A DNA stretch of 64,000 bases, taken from positions 8,489,001 through 8,553,000 of the forward strand of contig JAYKKI010000023.1 of NCBI GenBank assembly GCA_039881145.1. The letters run 5' to 3'. Under the pieces are notes generated by a model. That model had not been told where the DNA came from, did not search any database, and worked only from the letters and a program-made list of their open reading frames with translations. The position numbers and the translations under genes were made by a program. This DNA is from Druceiella hillmani (lineage: Eukaryota > Arthropoda > Insecta > Lepidoptera > Hepialidae). Shown one piece after another: positions 1 to 12,949 of this stretch. Every line of letters starts with the position of its first letter. Position 1 is the first letter of the stretch.

Positions 1-1195
1 AATTATTTGTGGATATGTCTTTCCTTTTATTATTATCTAAATATATTATTTCTAAAAGGTGTTTTTGGTCGAGCGGCTCGATCTCTTTAACTACTGCACC
101 AAAAAAAAATAAAAAAATACCCACTTAAAGCTTATGTTTTCTACTTTGGGCGAAAAATATAAAAAAATTCGAAAAAAATCTTTTTGTTAATAAAAAAATT
201 AATTTTTATAACAATTGGCATCAGCGCCATCTGTGGGCGACACATCAAATATCTTAGCCAAATTGTATACTTGGAACACGCTAGATGGCGATATAGTGCG
301 AAGACTTCGCACGGGTTAGCTAGTAGTGAAATAATAAAAATTAATAAAATATTTTTCTGAGCGACAGTGGAAATGCGACCAGAATTTATTACTGTTCGTT
401 GGTTTTCCCAAAACATGTGATACTATGGTTATATATTAATTATTATTAAATATTGTCATATATTAATGTTTCAAATAAATTATAATTCTTTCCATTTGAA
501 AAGTTGATATTTTTTTACTAATGAAAATATCTATAAATATTTATAAATTAGATTGATTAATAATAACGCAATTCGATCTAATAAAATTGTTTGATACATA
601 AATGTATTTTTAAATTTTCCAAGAAGAAAGTAATAGGTGGTCGTTCAAACTTTGAAATTTCCCAAAAAATCACGAATAGTAATTTATGTTTTAGGTCTAT
701 GCTTAGGTCTTTAATAAATACAATTTATTAATATGTCAAAATTCAGCTCTAGAGAGCCGTTAAGTGATCTCTAAGAAAATAAACCGTGACAGAGGAAGCA
801 TGTTGATCCCATAAGTTTTTTTTTGCCAATTTTCGAGCAGAACTTTAAAAGACGGTCTTAATAAACTCATTTTCAACCTTTAAACAAATTATTTACTTAA
901 ATATATATATTATCTTATGCCTTTACGTTTCATTGAAATCCTATAGGTCAGCACTTATTATCTTTAAGGTGATCGTCGTCCATAGGACTTGATATAAATA
1001 TATTACTGTTACATAATATATGAAGAGAATAATAATATTAATATTAGATCTTTTCGTAAATTTAATAATGGTGATAAATGTACTATACATTGATTTTATA
1101 TTAAACTATCGCTACCATTTAAAACGCAAACTATCAAAATCAACCAAATTTATTTGATTACCGAGAGTCTCTTAACAGCAATAACAAACACTCAT
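1..1195. other. AT-rich unique DNA, no gene seen
   Basis: No coding stretch, tandem array or transposon end is visible. Around 222-232 and 282-290 short opposed motifs (gcgccatct and agatggcg) occur; the same word recurs near 9,850 and 42,015, so this may be an old dispersed fragment, but the match is too short to define a family. Confidence 0.5.
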
Positions 1196-1850
1196 ATAAT
1201 CACACAGCGCTCACATCTATTGACCATTCCATTTCACCCACCATTTATCGATCACAATAAAGCAAGCGATATGACGTGAGAACGGCATATACGAAGCCCA
1301 TTACAACTCAAAATAAACCTCGAGCCTTTTCCTCCAACAAACACACGGCCCAACGCTCAAAATATTTAATGATGACCATTTCTCAGTAGCCCGGCCAATT
1401 GTATACCGCGCTGTGACGGTCTTATCAAAACGTCCCCGCCGCACTAAATTTAACTTAGCCTAATGCGCCCGCTAAGACCCGCACCCGCAGAGCTTATTAT
1501 TACATAAGTGGCTCGCTGAAAAGTTGTGAAATTTCATAAAACCCCGTGAATTGTAACGGCGTAAATAAACACGTATAAATGACAATAATTTATAAGGCAG
1601 GGCGGGCGGCGCCCAGGACGTTCCCCTTTATTGCCCAACTTTCAATCCCGTCCCGAATTTCGAGGGAAACAATTTGAAAAGTTCCGACGGCTGGATTGAC
1701 AATCATGTTTATCGTAGATGTTTGGCGAAGATACAAAATGAAATGTTGTCCCCGACCGTGTTGTGTGTGTATGCGGCAGGGTGATCCCTGTATCCGGCGG
1801 GATGTTTGGGTGGAGATTGGCTCCGAAGGTTAACTTTTTAAGAGAAAACA
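1196..1850. other. GC-richer unique block, candidate conserved non-coding element
   Basis: Base composition rises clearly above the surrounding DNA, with several CpG-containing words (for example around 1,395-1,480 and 1,595-1,700). No frame is open for a convincing exon and no repeat structure is seen. In insect gene deserts and large introns such blocks are often conserved cis-regulatory DNA. This role is inference; only cross-species alignment could show it. Confidence 0.3.
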
Positions 1851-3160
1851 TTTATGATGTAACGCAGTTGACCGCACTATGAAAACGACACACGTAGACG
1901 TGTGTCATTTTCTTAGTGTGGTGAAAATTTTGTCATAGGTATTGTTGCCCCGAAACATGATAGTTGGATAATAAAGTCATAATTAAAATTTTCGGAAAAA
2001 TTATGTATGGCTACGTATGACTTGTTTAACGAATAATAAAATCCCATGACAAAAACAACCATATAACTATAAAAATTCTTCTAAATATGAACAAGAAAGA
2101 AAGGAAATCCTTTGTATTATCCACATATTTCCACATAATGCGTAAGACGACTGAAGACTTTATTATAAGATTATAAACTAACATTGTTTTGTTATTTGAA
2201 CACACAAAAAGTAATAATCTCAATAAAGTTATTTGTACAACAGGAAAATATTCATATAAAGCCATATCACAACATTTGTATACATGTTTACAAACTTACA
2301 AACTTGAAAACACCAAAAACTAAAATATATTACGGTAAACTAGTGTTTTTCGTTGAGAATATCTATTACTTTTGTCCAGTTGCTATACAAAAGTAAGTTA
2401 TTGACTACAAAATTATGTTGTATTCATGTTTAACGTCGGTGTATAATTCTTTCTATGACAAGGAAACATAAACACCACTATCCATGATACTAAATAAGTA
2501 AGTTAATGTTGAAGTGAGAATTTGTCCGTTTTGTCTGCTGACCGGTTTTTTTTTGCTCAAATAAATACACGAATTTTTCAAATACTGCACCATTGAAGTT
2601 CGTAAAATGAATGGACGAGCACAAATAATATTGTGACACACATCAATGATCTCGTATTATCCAACGACCATCAAACTACTGGCTATCAGGTCAATTATGA
2701 ATGTTTAATTATTCCCCGAACCGGAAACATCTCTAACTTCTTACAAAACAATTTCAGTGTATTCCATCTCTAACATCATGTGACGACATGCTTATGTGAT
2801 ATGTCCTTTTTTTATTAACCTTATTGATAACTCCTACATTTGTTTGAAATATTTGTATCGCATTAACAATTTTGTTTGGGTGTAAAGTACAATTAAGTAA
2901 AATACAATAGAATTTTTTTATCTATATTAAAAAAAACAATTAAAATAAAACACGTTCGATAAATACGTACCTTGTAATTTAATAATTCTTTAATAAATCG
3001 AAGAACAGAAATTAAGTGTAAACAATACGGTAGTTGACTCATTCTAAATTTTGATATTTTTCGTACAATATTGTGAAATATAAATTAATTAAAAACTAGT
3101 CTTGAAAAAATTCAAAAATTGATTGAAAAATAAACCAGTTGTAGGCTTCTAAATTTGAAG
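1851..3160. other. AT-rich DNA, nothing recognised
   Basis: Only short spurious frames on both strands. No repeat end, array or RNA motif seen. Confidence 0.5.
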
Positions 3161-3163
3161 ATA

Positions 3164-3375
3164 CGGATAGAGTTGGGTATATCCCTGTCTCTTTTCCTCT
3201 CGTAGAATATAATATGCAATATTAAACATGACCTCACAACACAGTATTGCCGTCCTTCTCTAAATGTTAAATTTAAACTTTTATAACTCGGTCAATTTTT
3301 AAGATTGTTAAAAAAAAATTAACTTTTCATCAGCTTGTACCTTGAAATTATGATTAATGAAATAAAAAAAAATTA
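3164..3375 (+). repeat. Dispersed repeat X, copy 1
   Basis: This stretch aligns by eye with 3,627-3,835 in the same orientation and with 27,187-27,405 in the opposite one. Shared landmarks in order are 'acggatagagt', a 'ctctcgtagaat' block, a 'ccttctctaaat'-like block, 'tttataactcggtcaattt', 'tttttaagatt', and an end block 'ccttgaaattatgattaatg'. Three diverged copies in one window mark a dispersed family. No coding capacity is visible. Confidence 0.7.
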
Positions 3376-3523
3376 GTCAAATACCCAATTGTAAAACAAC
3401 TTCTCTGGAACAATACAAAGCAAGTAGTTCTCATGAATTTATTTTGGCAGATCATTTTATATCCAATTCAATCTCAAAAACATATTAAAATTAATTTTAT
3501 AAAAAACATATTATATTACAAAT

Positions 3524-3562
3524 TAACTTTACAAAGGACTTTCTAATTCCTTTGTAAAGTTA
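3524..3562. repeat. Perfect 15-bp hairpin
   Basis: Arms 3,524-3,538 and 3,548-3,562 are exact reverse complements (taactttacaaagga and its complement) around a 9-base loop. It lies between the two direct copies of repeat X. Confidence 0.85.
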
Positions 3563-3626
3563 TATTATATTAAAATTCACTTATGAAAAATTATTAAAAA
3601 TTAAGAGAGTAATGAACTTGTAAAAT

Positions 3627-3835
3627 ACGGATAGAGTGAAGAATCATACCGTCTCATTGACCCTCGTAGAATGAACATTAATTTATAATGACAATAAATT
3701 TTAATATTGACATCCTTATCTAAACTTTATCTTTAAACCCTTATAAATCGTTAAATTTTTAAGATTTAAAAAAATCTACCCCGTGCCAGTGTGGACCTTG
3801 TAATTATGATTTATGAAATAAAAAAATTAAATTTA
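3627..3835 (+). repeat. Dispersed repeat X, copy 2
   Basis: Direct copy of the 3,164-3,375 repeat, about 465 bases downstream. It keeps 'acggatagagt', 'ccctcgtagaatg', 'cttataaatcgttaaattt', 'tttttaagattt' and 'ccttgtaattatgatttatg'. Whether the pair arose by two insertions or one local duplication is not clear. Confidence 0.7.
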
Positions 3836-5262
3836 AAATTAAAAATATAGTCTAATGCCGCATAAGACGCACAAGTTGCTACATAAAAATTGTTTAAAAA
3901 ATTACGTAATGGAAATAGATAATGTATCATTAAGATTATAACCGTACACTTATAAGTTTATGTAAAAGTTAATATTATTTTTAGATTCCATATGTATAAC
4001 AGAATCGTTAATACGCGTGATCCAACGTCTACTGAACCAATGTACAATTTAAATTTTTTTTTCGTTTAGTGAAATATAATATACGAATATATAAAAAAAC
4101 TATAGATACTAACTCTATTATTTGTGTTAATTCATACGTCAAAGGTCACGTTTACAGTAGGTCATTCTTCGTATTAAAACGGTAGCGTATGCGAAGTAAT
4201 AACAGTAAAAGTTTTTTTTTTATTAAAGCTGACAACAAATGTTTTGTACCAGTAATTAAGGCGCTCATTTTTTTAGGTGACACCGTCGATGTTAATACAT
4301 TTATCTAAGTAATTGACAATAACTTTAACGTACTAATCTATATTTAATTCGTTTTCGTACCGGCCTGGTAGAAACCTTACGTTCGTGAACTTTGTCATTT
4401 GTCGATAAAACGTGACCTGGTGATAACAAGTGATTGTGTTCACGAAAGTCGGCGGTTAGTTTTTTCTTCGCGTTAGCGTTAATGCATTTCTTTTCACATT
4501 TGATATAAAAAATGTTCTAATATTTAACTGTGTTATGTATTACGGATCTTATATTAATGCACTCGAAGAAATAATTTGATTAACATTATTTACCTTTTAA
4601 CATAATTGATGGTCATTTAGTTAAACTAATTACTTAAATTATGTTGGTTTAATTACTTTAAGGTTAGTAAATTAATTTTTCCCTTATATTTAATTTATCT
4701 AGCGTATATGGTTTTCTTTAAATTGTTATTGTTTATTTATTTTAATATTTTGTTTATATTAGCATTTGTAATTTAACTCATGTCAAATTTTTATGCAAAT
4801 TGGTATTCAATAATGTAATCTTATCTGTGCAATTTTGAAAAATAAAATGGTGATATACAAAGAATGCTTACATCGTGCAATTAATTCGTAGGTAAGTAAG
4901 CCGGTCGTGTTGTCTTTAATTTCGCATTCACACAAACGTAAATTCTTTTGGATGACGTAACGCAAATGCGACGTATTACTTAAAGAACACAATGTGGTTA
5001 GTTCTCCTCATTGTTTATTTGATTAAATAAAATTTGATGTTAATTTTTTTCTCGATTACGTAATATAGATATAAATTCGATTCCTCCATAAGCAGTTTAT
5101 TAATGCTTTGGAGGTTTCTGCAAATGTAAATTGATAATGAAGGTATTGTTTCAATTTATTTCTCTATTGGGGACTTAATTCAAATCTTGTTTCATATTCA
5201 AAATTCTTGCGAATTTCCAAATGTTAGTGCATGTACGGATATTGGGTACATGATTAAAAAAA
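3836..5262. other. AT-rich DNA, nothing recognised
   Basis: No feature supported. 4,370-4,490 is slightly richer in CpG than its surroundings but shows no open frame or repeat. Confidence 0.45.
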
Positions 5263-5274
5263 AATATATATATT

Positions 5275-5310
<36 letters not shown>

Positions 5311-5358
5311 AATATATATATGTATATATATATATATACATATATATAAATATATGTA
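5263..5358. repeat. TA microsatellite (imperfect)
   Basis: About 95 bases of alternating T and A broken by single-base interruptions (tataaata, tgtata). Confidence 0.9.
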
Positions 5359-7790
5359 TACTAATAGACTGATAGAAAATAAGGGCGTATGTCGATGACT
5401 CGCGTGTCAATCACGTTTTGTTTTTTGTCAATTAATAATATATAGTTTTCTTCATATTTATCTATTATAAAGGTATTTCCTTAAGGTTTGTGTATTATTG
5501 TTTGAATATTTATAATTTAGTCAGTCGTCAGATTATTGGAAATCAAATGAAAGCTTATTAAAATGAGTGTAAAAAATACATAAAAAATAGCTGTTCCTTT
5601 TACGATCATGAGAACTATCGGCCAAAATGTAAATATCTGAAAAAAAAATCCAAAATATTTGTAATAAAATCTAAACTGGCCAATTATGATTGGTATAGTG
5701 TTATGCCATATTAATTGTTTTCTTAAAATTTAATTGCTTAATTCTAAATTACGGCCAAAGAATTAATGAACGCGAAAATATAAAGAACGAAATAAATTTT
5801 TCCTAGAACATAAAAATGTTAAATTGTTTTTTGATACTTTAATTATATTTTGTTTATTTTATTACAATGTTAACACGATACGGTTTATAGTAACGTTACC
5901 AAAAGTTGCGTGCACATAATACGCGACCGGTACGCATGTTGCATGTACCTACAACTTTACTTGTAAAAGTTGAATAACAGGCAGTTTTAATAGTTATTAT
6001 TTAAGTCTTATCCTTCGAGCGCTGAAACTTTTCATTTTTAATAACTGCTAAGCAATAATAATATTTGACATCATATATACCCTTTACAGTCACATCCGCG
6101 TCCGTAACCATATGAAAGTTATTATAAAAGAACTGGATAATTAATCTCGTTATATGATGAATCTCGGAGGAGATTGAGGTCTTTTAAAAGACCCGAAGAT
6201 GACATTTTGTTACAAAATTATTTTATACCCTAAAACCATAGCAGAACCCGTTACAGAAAAGCTGTCTAGAAGCTGTATATATCTGTCAAATATTGTGCAA
6301 ATGTTAACCACATATTGCTGACATGCTATTGTTATTTGGGATAATCGCTGAGCTTTGTATCGGTCAGTTTCAGTAATATCTCATTCCAGAAGCTTTGTAT
6401 TCCAAATGTACGCCCCGATTCAGCTGATTAAATTTATACATGCTTTTACGTTTTGTGATGGCGATAATATAGATTTATATAAATTGGTATTTAAAATCAC
6501 GGTGAATCCAGCAATTTTGTTTATGTATTAAGATCATTAATTTATAAGGTGTATAAATTTGATTAACAGTTGGAATACTGTATTTTAATCATTATAATTA
6601 CGGATTTATAATAAACTAATACAGAATGGATAACTATACAGAAAGAAATTGTTGCACCAACGAAATTCAGTCTAAGTTATATTTTAAAAGGTTGACGAGA
6701 AATGTGGTACTATTAAGAAAATATTGCTGACGAAACACAGTTTAAAAAAAACAATGAAAATTCGACCATTTTAGAAATATTAATTGGAATGTTCTGTAAA
6801 AGTAAGACAGACAAAGGTGAACGACTAAATATAAAAGAATATATTTAAAATTTACTCAAAACTAAGTAAAAAAGAAAAATATTAAAAATTGTAGTAATAT
6901 ATAAGTTTTAAGATGTACACGACTCCGAAGAAAGTATATAATGTGATGGCCCGTCGTGGCACAGAGCTACCGTAAAAAGATATTACCGTAGTAGTGGGAT
7001 CCTGCCGTAGTATGATACTACCAGATATTAGAACTAAATGTAGAAATGGATGAATAGCTTAAACGGGTACGCTTACGAGAATAAGTTGTAGAATATAGTA
7101 GTCCTAAAAGTCCCTGACCTTTTAGACATTTCAGCTTACACTGACTTGTAGCATTTTATTGACTCGTCAAAATAGATTTTGATCAAGTTCTTTTAAATTC
7201 AAAAACATTTTGCTTTGTTACCTATTACAAAATTTTAATGTCTATTTTTTACCATTAACGCTACATTTTAATAATTTTGTTGCTTTCATTATTTTTAAAG
7301 CTGAAATAAAAAGAAAATTAAAAAAATCGTAGTATGCAACCGTAGTAAAATTTTAAAAAATAATGAATAACAAAATAAAGTAGAAGCGCAAATAATTTTT
7401 GTCAGACGTCCGATCATGGATAGATATTTTAAAAAAATGTTTATGTTATTTAGAGCCTTTGAATTTTCTAGAATTTCGCCTTTGTGAAATATAAAAATTG
7501 AAAGTGACATGCATCCCCGATCCCCACCAATTTTTAACAAATGAAAAAATTAACATTTTTTTTGATAATATTTTATTAAAAATATCATATAAAATTGTAC
7601 CATCGATTGTACCACAACTACAACTCTACTCAATGCGTATATAGCTTTGTTTTTAATCATGGCATTGTATTAATTATCCTAATTTATAATTTTTTTTTGT
7701 TTCAGGTAAGTAAGACTGCAAATGTCTCAAATACGTCAAGGTTTTAAAAATGCAAACCGGTAAGTTTCATGTTTTCTTTATATTAAAAAA
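5359..7790. other. AT-rich DNA, nothing recognised
   Basis: 2.4 kb without a supported gene or repeat. 6,950-7,020 has a small repetition of a 'taccgtag/ccgtagt' word but no array. Confidence 0.45.
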
Positions 7791-8246
7791 TCTGGTGAGC
7801 ACGATTGGAACTCGCATTACGAATGTTCAGTACACATTTAAACATATATAAACATTTAATGATACACAATATTCCTATTAAACTACTTGAAAATTTTAAA
7901 TTTTTAGGACGAAAATATATTGCCTACTATATCTTTCACAAGCCTGTATTTTAAAAAAAAATTACTATGTGATATAACTACAAATTAACGATTTTCAGTT
8001 TCGATTCAATTTTTTCCTTTACTTGTGCTATGAGACCTTGCCTCTTGCTAAATTTCACGGTTCTAGGTCAACGGGTTTCACGGTTCTAGTACCCTATAGG
8101 TGTTGATCTATTTGTGAGCATCAAAATACGCGGCATAAATGGGCCTTACTTTTAGGGTTCTTATTGATTGCGTTGACTTAGCAGCTTAATTTTCTTAAAG
8201 ATCCAAGAGACTAGACCCAAGTATTTGATAATAATTTCAACTTGAC

Positions 8247-8289
8247 ACCTCCACGTGTCCCTGAGTTTTTCTCAGGGACACGTGGAGGT
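8247..8289. repeat. Perfect 19-bp hairpin inside repeat family 1
   Basis: Arms 8,247-8,265 and 8,271-8,289 are exact reverse complements separated by five T. The homologous copy near 49,190-49,210 has the block only once, so one arm is an added inverted copy. Confidence 0.9.
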
Positions 8290-8302
8290 TCATTGTTCGT
8301 TC

Positions 8303-8362
8303 GATCACTTCGTTGTTCGTCTATCGGTCTGTTAAGACCAACAGACGAACAACGAAGTGATC
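8303..8362. repeat. Perfect 20-bp hairpin with nested inner stem
   Basis: Arms 8,303-8,322 and 8,343-8,362 (gatcacttcgttgttcgtct and its complement) are exact; the 20-base loop itself contains ggtct-gtta-agacc. It adjoins the 8,247 hairpin, so the two stand side by side. Confidence 0.9.
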
Positions 8363-8400
8363 CTATGAGGGTTCCTTTTTTCGTTTTGAGGTATGAAATC

Positions 8401-9530
8401 CTAAGAAGTAACTAAAATAGTTCTATTTTACTGAAATTATTACTGATTCAGATAATTACGTTTATATATTAAATACAAATATATATATATTTCGGGGAAA
8501 GTCTAATTATGAAGATAAAAAATAATTATTGAAATAGTTTGACCATGTTGAACAAGACTGATTAGAAAAAGTATAAATTAAAGAAGTTAGTAAGAAAATA
8601 AAATGTAGAAAGGAGAAAAGACATGAAAAATCCAAATTAAGAGAAAATGTCGATAGGTCTCTTCAAGTCATAAAACATTTAAGTGTGATTATAAAAGTGT
8701 ATGTCTAATACAAGCGAAATCTCTCCGTATCGGGTTTTTAGAAATAAAGACTGCACTTTTTACTACTTACATCAAAAAGAATGCTACGAAACAAAATGAA
8801 AATGCAACTCATAAGCTCCCGACAAAATACAAAGAGAGATATTTTAAGACCCGTTCACAACACAACAATGCAGAAAATATTTAAACACAATATCACGATA
8901 GCAACGACAAACACTTGACAGTATATTACTTGCTCGAAGTTTTATAAATTCGCACTCTAGTTGGTCGAACATACCAGTGACTTCGAGAACACATAATTGT
9001 CATCGAATGAAATCTTCCACAAAAATGTGGAATATTTGGAAGCCGTTATTTACCGCCAAAGAGGTATTTTCCTAATTTATTATTACCTTATTGCACAATA
9101 ATAAGGATAAAAATAAAAATTAAATATATAATTTCCATAAAAATATCAATAAATTCGAATCGGGTGAATTCGACGTAACAAAATTGATATCATTATGTTT
9201 ATAATTATGTTCTATGTACTTTTCTTCTCTTTTGTTTCTGTATTTTAAATGTATTATTTCCACCATGATACAATTTTCCTTTTTTGTTCACTTTACACTG
9301 AAATACACAAAATAACAATGTTTATTTTAAATATTCTGGTAATATTGTAAGTAGTAAGTTCTAAATTTATCTATGTTTTATATCAGGTGTATGTAACATT
9401 TTATATACTTTAATGATAAAAATAAGAGTAAGGCCCTTCCATTTCTCAATTAAAAATCAAATACACAAAGCGTATCTATTTAGTTTTCACTTACATTTTC
9501 AAAGAGCTTCCCATTTATAGGTGAAATTGT

Positions 9531-9532
<2 letters not shown>
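8401..9532. other. AT-rich DNA, nothing recognised
   Basis: No gene, array or transposon end seen. Confidence 0.45.
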
Positions 9533-9596
<64 letters not shown>

Positions 9597-9600
9597 ATGT
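9533..9600. repeat. Compound (AT)n(GT)n microsatellite
   Basis: About 45 bases of AT alternation pass directly into about 18 bases of GT alternation (9,579-9,596). Confidence 0.92.
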
Positions 9601-10231
9601 TATAAATATATGTATGTCGATCGGGGTGAAACTTGGCATAAAAATAACTTTGATGAAAATCGAGAAAAAATTCGAAGGTGGAAACATACCACAGTTTAAA
9701 ATATAAATCAGGCCAATTAATTAATATTAAATTGTTCTTGTTTTGGCTTAGCTAGGTACGCAATTTAAACTAATATCTAGTTTTAAACTAATATCTAATA
9801 TCGTAAAATAAAATGAACCATCAATTAAGTTTTATTATAGAGTAGAAGATGGCGCTATCTTATCTATAAAATAAAATAAAATTTTATTTTATCAGAAACT
9901 AATTAAGTTCTTACTAAAAGTCAATTAGATCAACTCTCTGTATTACTTCCGAGATAAAATTAAACGGCGCTCTATTACTTCCGACAAAGAAGGAAATTTT
10001 TTCTTGAATATTTTTTCGAAAATCAAAGTACCGATTACAAAGTGGACTTCTCGACAACTTAAATGCAGTTATTGCTGTATTAGTTTCTAGTGCACTATTT
10101 TTATTTATTATATTTTCATTAACAATACAAACAATATGGGTAAACATAAACTCCATGAAATTCACCTCTCCCACTGGCGCTTGCCATCGACGTTATTTAG
10201 TAAACCCAAGTATAAAATAGATGTATTGTAA

Positions 10232-10234
<3 letters not shown>
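9601..10234. other. AT-rich DNA, nothing recognised
   Basis: Contains an AT-rich palindrome near 9,870-9,892 (ataaaataaaa with its complement). No gene seen. Confidence 0.45.

Positions 10235-10293
<59 letters not shown>
10235..10293. repeat. TA microsatellite
   Basis: Nearly pure TA alternation of about 58 bases. Confidence 0.92.
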
Positions 10294-10296
<3 letters not shown>

Positions 10297-10869
10297 CATA
10301 ATATGTATTATACTGTAATATAATTTCTCTATAACAGACAAAAAGAACAAAAAACTTAAAACTGTATAATGACGATGCTAACTTGCAATCAATAAATCGT
10401 TAAGTTAAATTTCTTTCATTATAAGGGAAATTAAATAGTTTTGCTATATTTTGTTATCTTAAGATCATATGGAATTAAATTATATGGGTTTTGATATAAA
10501 ATGACTATGAACTATGCCAGTGACTAAAACTCACGACTATGTCAGTTCCAAAAATCAACGGTAACATCAAAGATAGAAATGATGCTCACGATGTTGGATT
10601 ATGATGCAATAAGCAGCACAGAAATTAACTTCTGCATAACTCCATGATATCATATCACAATGAAAGATTACGAAATTTAGATTGTGGTCATATTTCATTT
10701 TATTAATGTTTATGGTCAAAATATGGACACATAACATCGAAATATTAAAACTTATATTTCTGGACTTTGCAGTTGTTATAGTTAATTTTGTAAGGAACCT
10801 ACAAATTTGTATTAAATTGTATTGGCAAAAAATACAACAAAACAGTCCGCTAAAACCCGCCACATAAAC
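10294..10869. other. AT-rich DNA, nothing recognised
   Basis: Short opposed frames overlap here, none with recognisable sequence or codon bias. Confidence 0.45.
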
Positions 10870-11070
10870 AACAATTCAATCACATGAAAGCTTTCGACGC
10901 GCGTCCTGAACCTTAGGCGCAGCTCGTCCTCTATTCGCCTAAAAAGTGAATCCGCCCTGCCCTTGAAGCCCGCCGACCGTGACGACTGACAAACGACGGT
11001 AATCGCTCGCACGTCGGCACCGGTACGGTTATTCGTTCAAGTACCGGTACGAACATGCCTGAGTATCGCT
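10870..11070. other. GC- and CpG-richer unique block
   Basis: A sharp compositional island in AT-rich DNA with words such as cgacgcgcgtcc and ggtaccgg-like near-palindromes (caccggtacggt, gtaccggtac at about 11,018-11,049). A minus-strand frame of about 66 codons overlaps it (10,812-11,012), but I recognise no protein in it. Candidates are regulatory DNA, a promoter or non-coding first exon, or an old transposon piece; none is proven. Confidence 0.3.
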
Positions 11071-11817
11071 ACATTTTATCATGTCACTCGGTTTCTGCAA
11101 AAAATGACGAAGAACGAAGTAAAAAAGTATGAAAGGAAATGGTAAAGTTACTTGCAGCACGTAAATTTATGTTTTTATAACGTTTTAAAATATAAATAAT
11201 ATCTGAAACATAAGTTTAAACTGACTTAAAACTTATCGGACTTTTAAGGAACTTTTGAGAATTGGTTATCCCAAAAATAATTTAGGAATATCATTCGCGA
11301 TTGTTTAACGTTATGTTCCCATAATTTAATTCTTTTTAGTTTTTGTCCGTTAAGAAAGACACCATCCTTTACGCATATGGGAACGTATATGCCAGTGATC
11401 TGAATTATCGATGTTAGAAAAAGGGAAATTAAAATATAATTTGATTTTACCCCTGACCTATTAGAGATGTATGGAAAATTCGTGCTTTTTCAATAATTTC
11501 TAAATTTGTAAATATTTACATATTTGCGTGGATGATGCGTGCGTATGTGGAAAAACACGTTTCAAAATATTGAAATGAAAACTTGAACGAAACTGAGCCG
11601 TCACGTTCCGGTCGGTGACGCTGAATCGGGTAAACTCGACGTCCTGCGGCATCGGTTAAGTGAACTTCTTTTTTAGGAGCACCATGCGCACTTTTTGATT
11701 AATAGTTTTATTTGAGAGTAGTTTAATGTAGTACACGTATGTTATTATATTTTAAAATAATAATCTCGAATCGACCCTAATACGCTGAACTAATATCTAC
11801 CATATAGCATCAATGTA
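11071..11817. other. AT-rich DNA with a small GC-richer patch
   Basis: 11,595-11,660 is CpG-richer (cgtcacgttccggtcggtga). No gene seen. Confidence 0.4.
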
Positions 11818-11869
11818 ATATATATGTATATATATATATATATATACATATTATATATATATATATGTA

Positions 11870-11927
<58 letters not shown>

Positions 11928-11938
11928 TTATATATATG
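11818..11938. repeat. Long imperfect TA microsatellite
   Basis: About 120 bases of TA alternation with tgta, taca and ttata interruptions. Confidence 0.92.
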
Positions 11939-12087
11939 GAAGTTACAACTTTAATCTAAATTACATTTAACTAAATACTAAAGTATTTTAATTGCTTTTT
12001 ATGAAATATTATATAAAGATACTAGCGCCTTATCAACTTTTAATTGTCATATCGGAAATAAAGTATTAACGTTCGTAGTAACAAAGA

Positions 12088-12382
12088 GATAACTTTATAA
12101 TCAAATCTAGAGACCGTTATCAATAAAATTTACGATTTTCCTTTAAAGGGTACCTTCCTTCATTTATTATTCTATTAGTCTATTTTTGTTTTCAAATTAA
12201 ATTGTAATTTCATTCGGAATATTTGTACGTTGCAATTAGGCTGAACACACATTAGGCTGAATCGGGCCTCATTAGACTGAATCGAATTCATTCTCAAAAG
12301 TATTAAACTACAGTCTGCTGGCTTTAACACATCCAAATTTACTTTCATATATGAAATTCGACAATGACTTGAAATAACGATT
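12088..12382 (+). repeat. 295-bp tandem duplication, copy 1
   Basis: Begins 'gataactttataatca' and carries, in order, 'ttatcaataaaatttacga', 'ttttgttttcaaattaaa', 'tcggaatattt', 'attaggctgaatcg', 'attcattctc', 'attaaactacagtc', 'tttaacacatccaaattt' and 'aaattcgacaatga'. All recur in the same order in 12,383-12,690. In this copy the 'ttaggctgaa' word is itself repeated three times. Confidence 0.85.
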
Positions 12383-12690
12383 GATAACCTTATAATCATA
12401 TCTATGGACCCTTATCAATAAAACTTACAATTATCATTTAAACGTGTATCTTTATACGTTATACAATTAATCGTAATATTTTTGTTTTCAAATTAAACTT
12501 AATGATTTTTAGTTACGAGGTTATTTCGTTCGGAATATTTTTTATGTAGCTATGCCATATTAGGCTGAATCGAACTCTGTTTACATTCATTCTCGAAACT
12601 ATTAAACTACAGTCACTGCTAGCTTTAACACATCCAAATTTGCCATCATATATAAAATTCGATAATGAGTTTTGAAATAGCGATTTTGCA
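12383..12690 (+). repeat. 295-bp tandem duplication, copy 2
   Basis: Begins 'gataaccttataatcat' directly after copy 1 and repeats its blocks in order with many substitutions and small indels, so the duplication is old. Function unknown. Confidence 0.85.
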
Positions 12691-12949
12691 TTTGGGCATA
12701 CATTTTTGTGTTACTCAAAATCCAAATATGCATCGAAAAGCTCTCATATTTCATCGACTTTCTGTCTATCGATCAATATGATAAATATTTTATACCATAT
12801 TAAGTATTTTTATATATTTTAAATAAAAAGGTATAAATATATACATGTAATAAAATTGTAACTGATTAAATTGTATGCATGGAAAATATTTTAAAAACAG
12901 TGATTGATTTTGCGTAAAGAATGATAATCGAAGCCAGAAAATCTGATTT

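Larger units (their letters stand above)
7795..8400 (-). repeat. Dispersed lepidopteran-type repeat family 1, full-length-like copy
   Basis: Read on the minus strand, this matches 49,095-49,660 along its length: a 'ggatcacttcgttgt' start, a 'ctcaggg-acacgtggaggt' block, a 'caaatacttgggtctag' block, 'cctatagggta', 'caaggtctcatag', 'gttaatttgtagttatatcac', 'atagtaggcaatatatt', and an end with 'gcgagttcc'. I know this order of blocks from non-coding DNA of many moths and butterflies; no protein is associated with it here. The copy is unusual in carrying two inverted duplications at 8,247-8,362. Confidence 0.75.

Noticed and set aside
10812..11012. Minus-strand frame with basic residues (FKGRADSLFRRIEDELRLRF)
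   Set aside because: No ATG near the coding-like part, no recognised family and no second copy; the CpG-rich block may simply be stop-poor.
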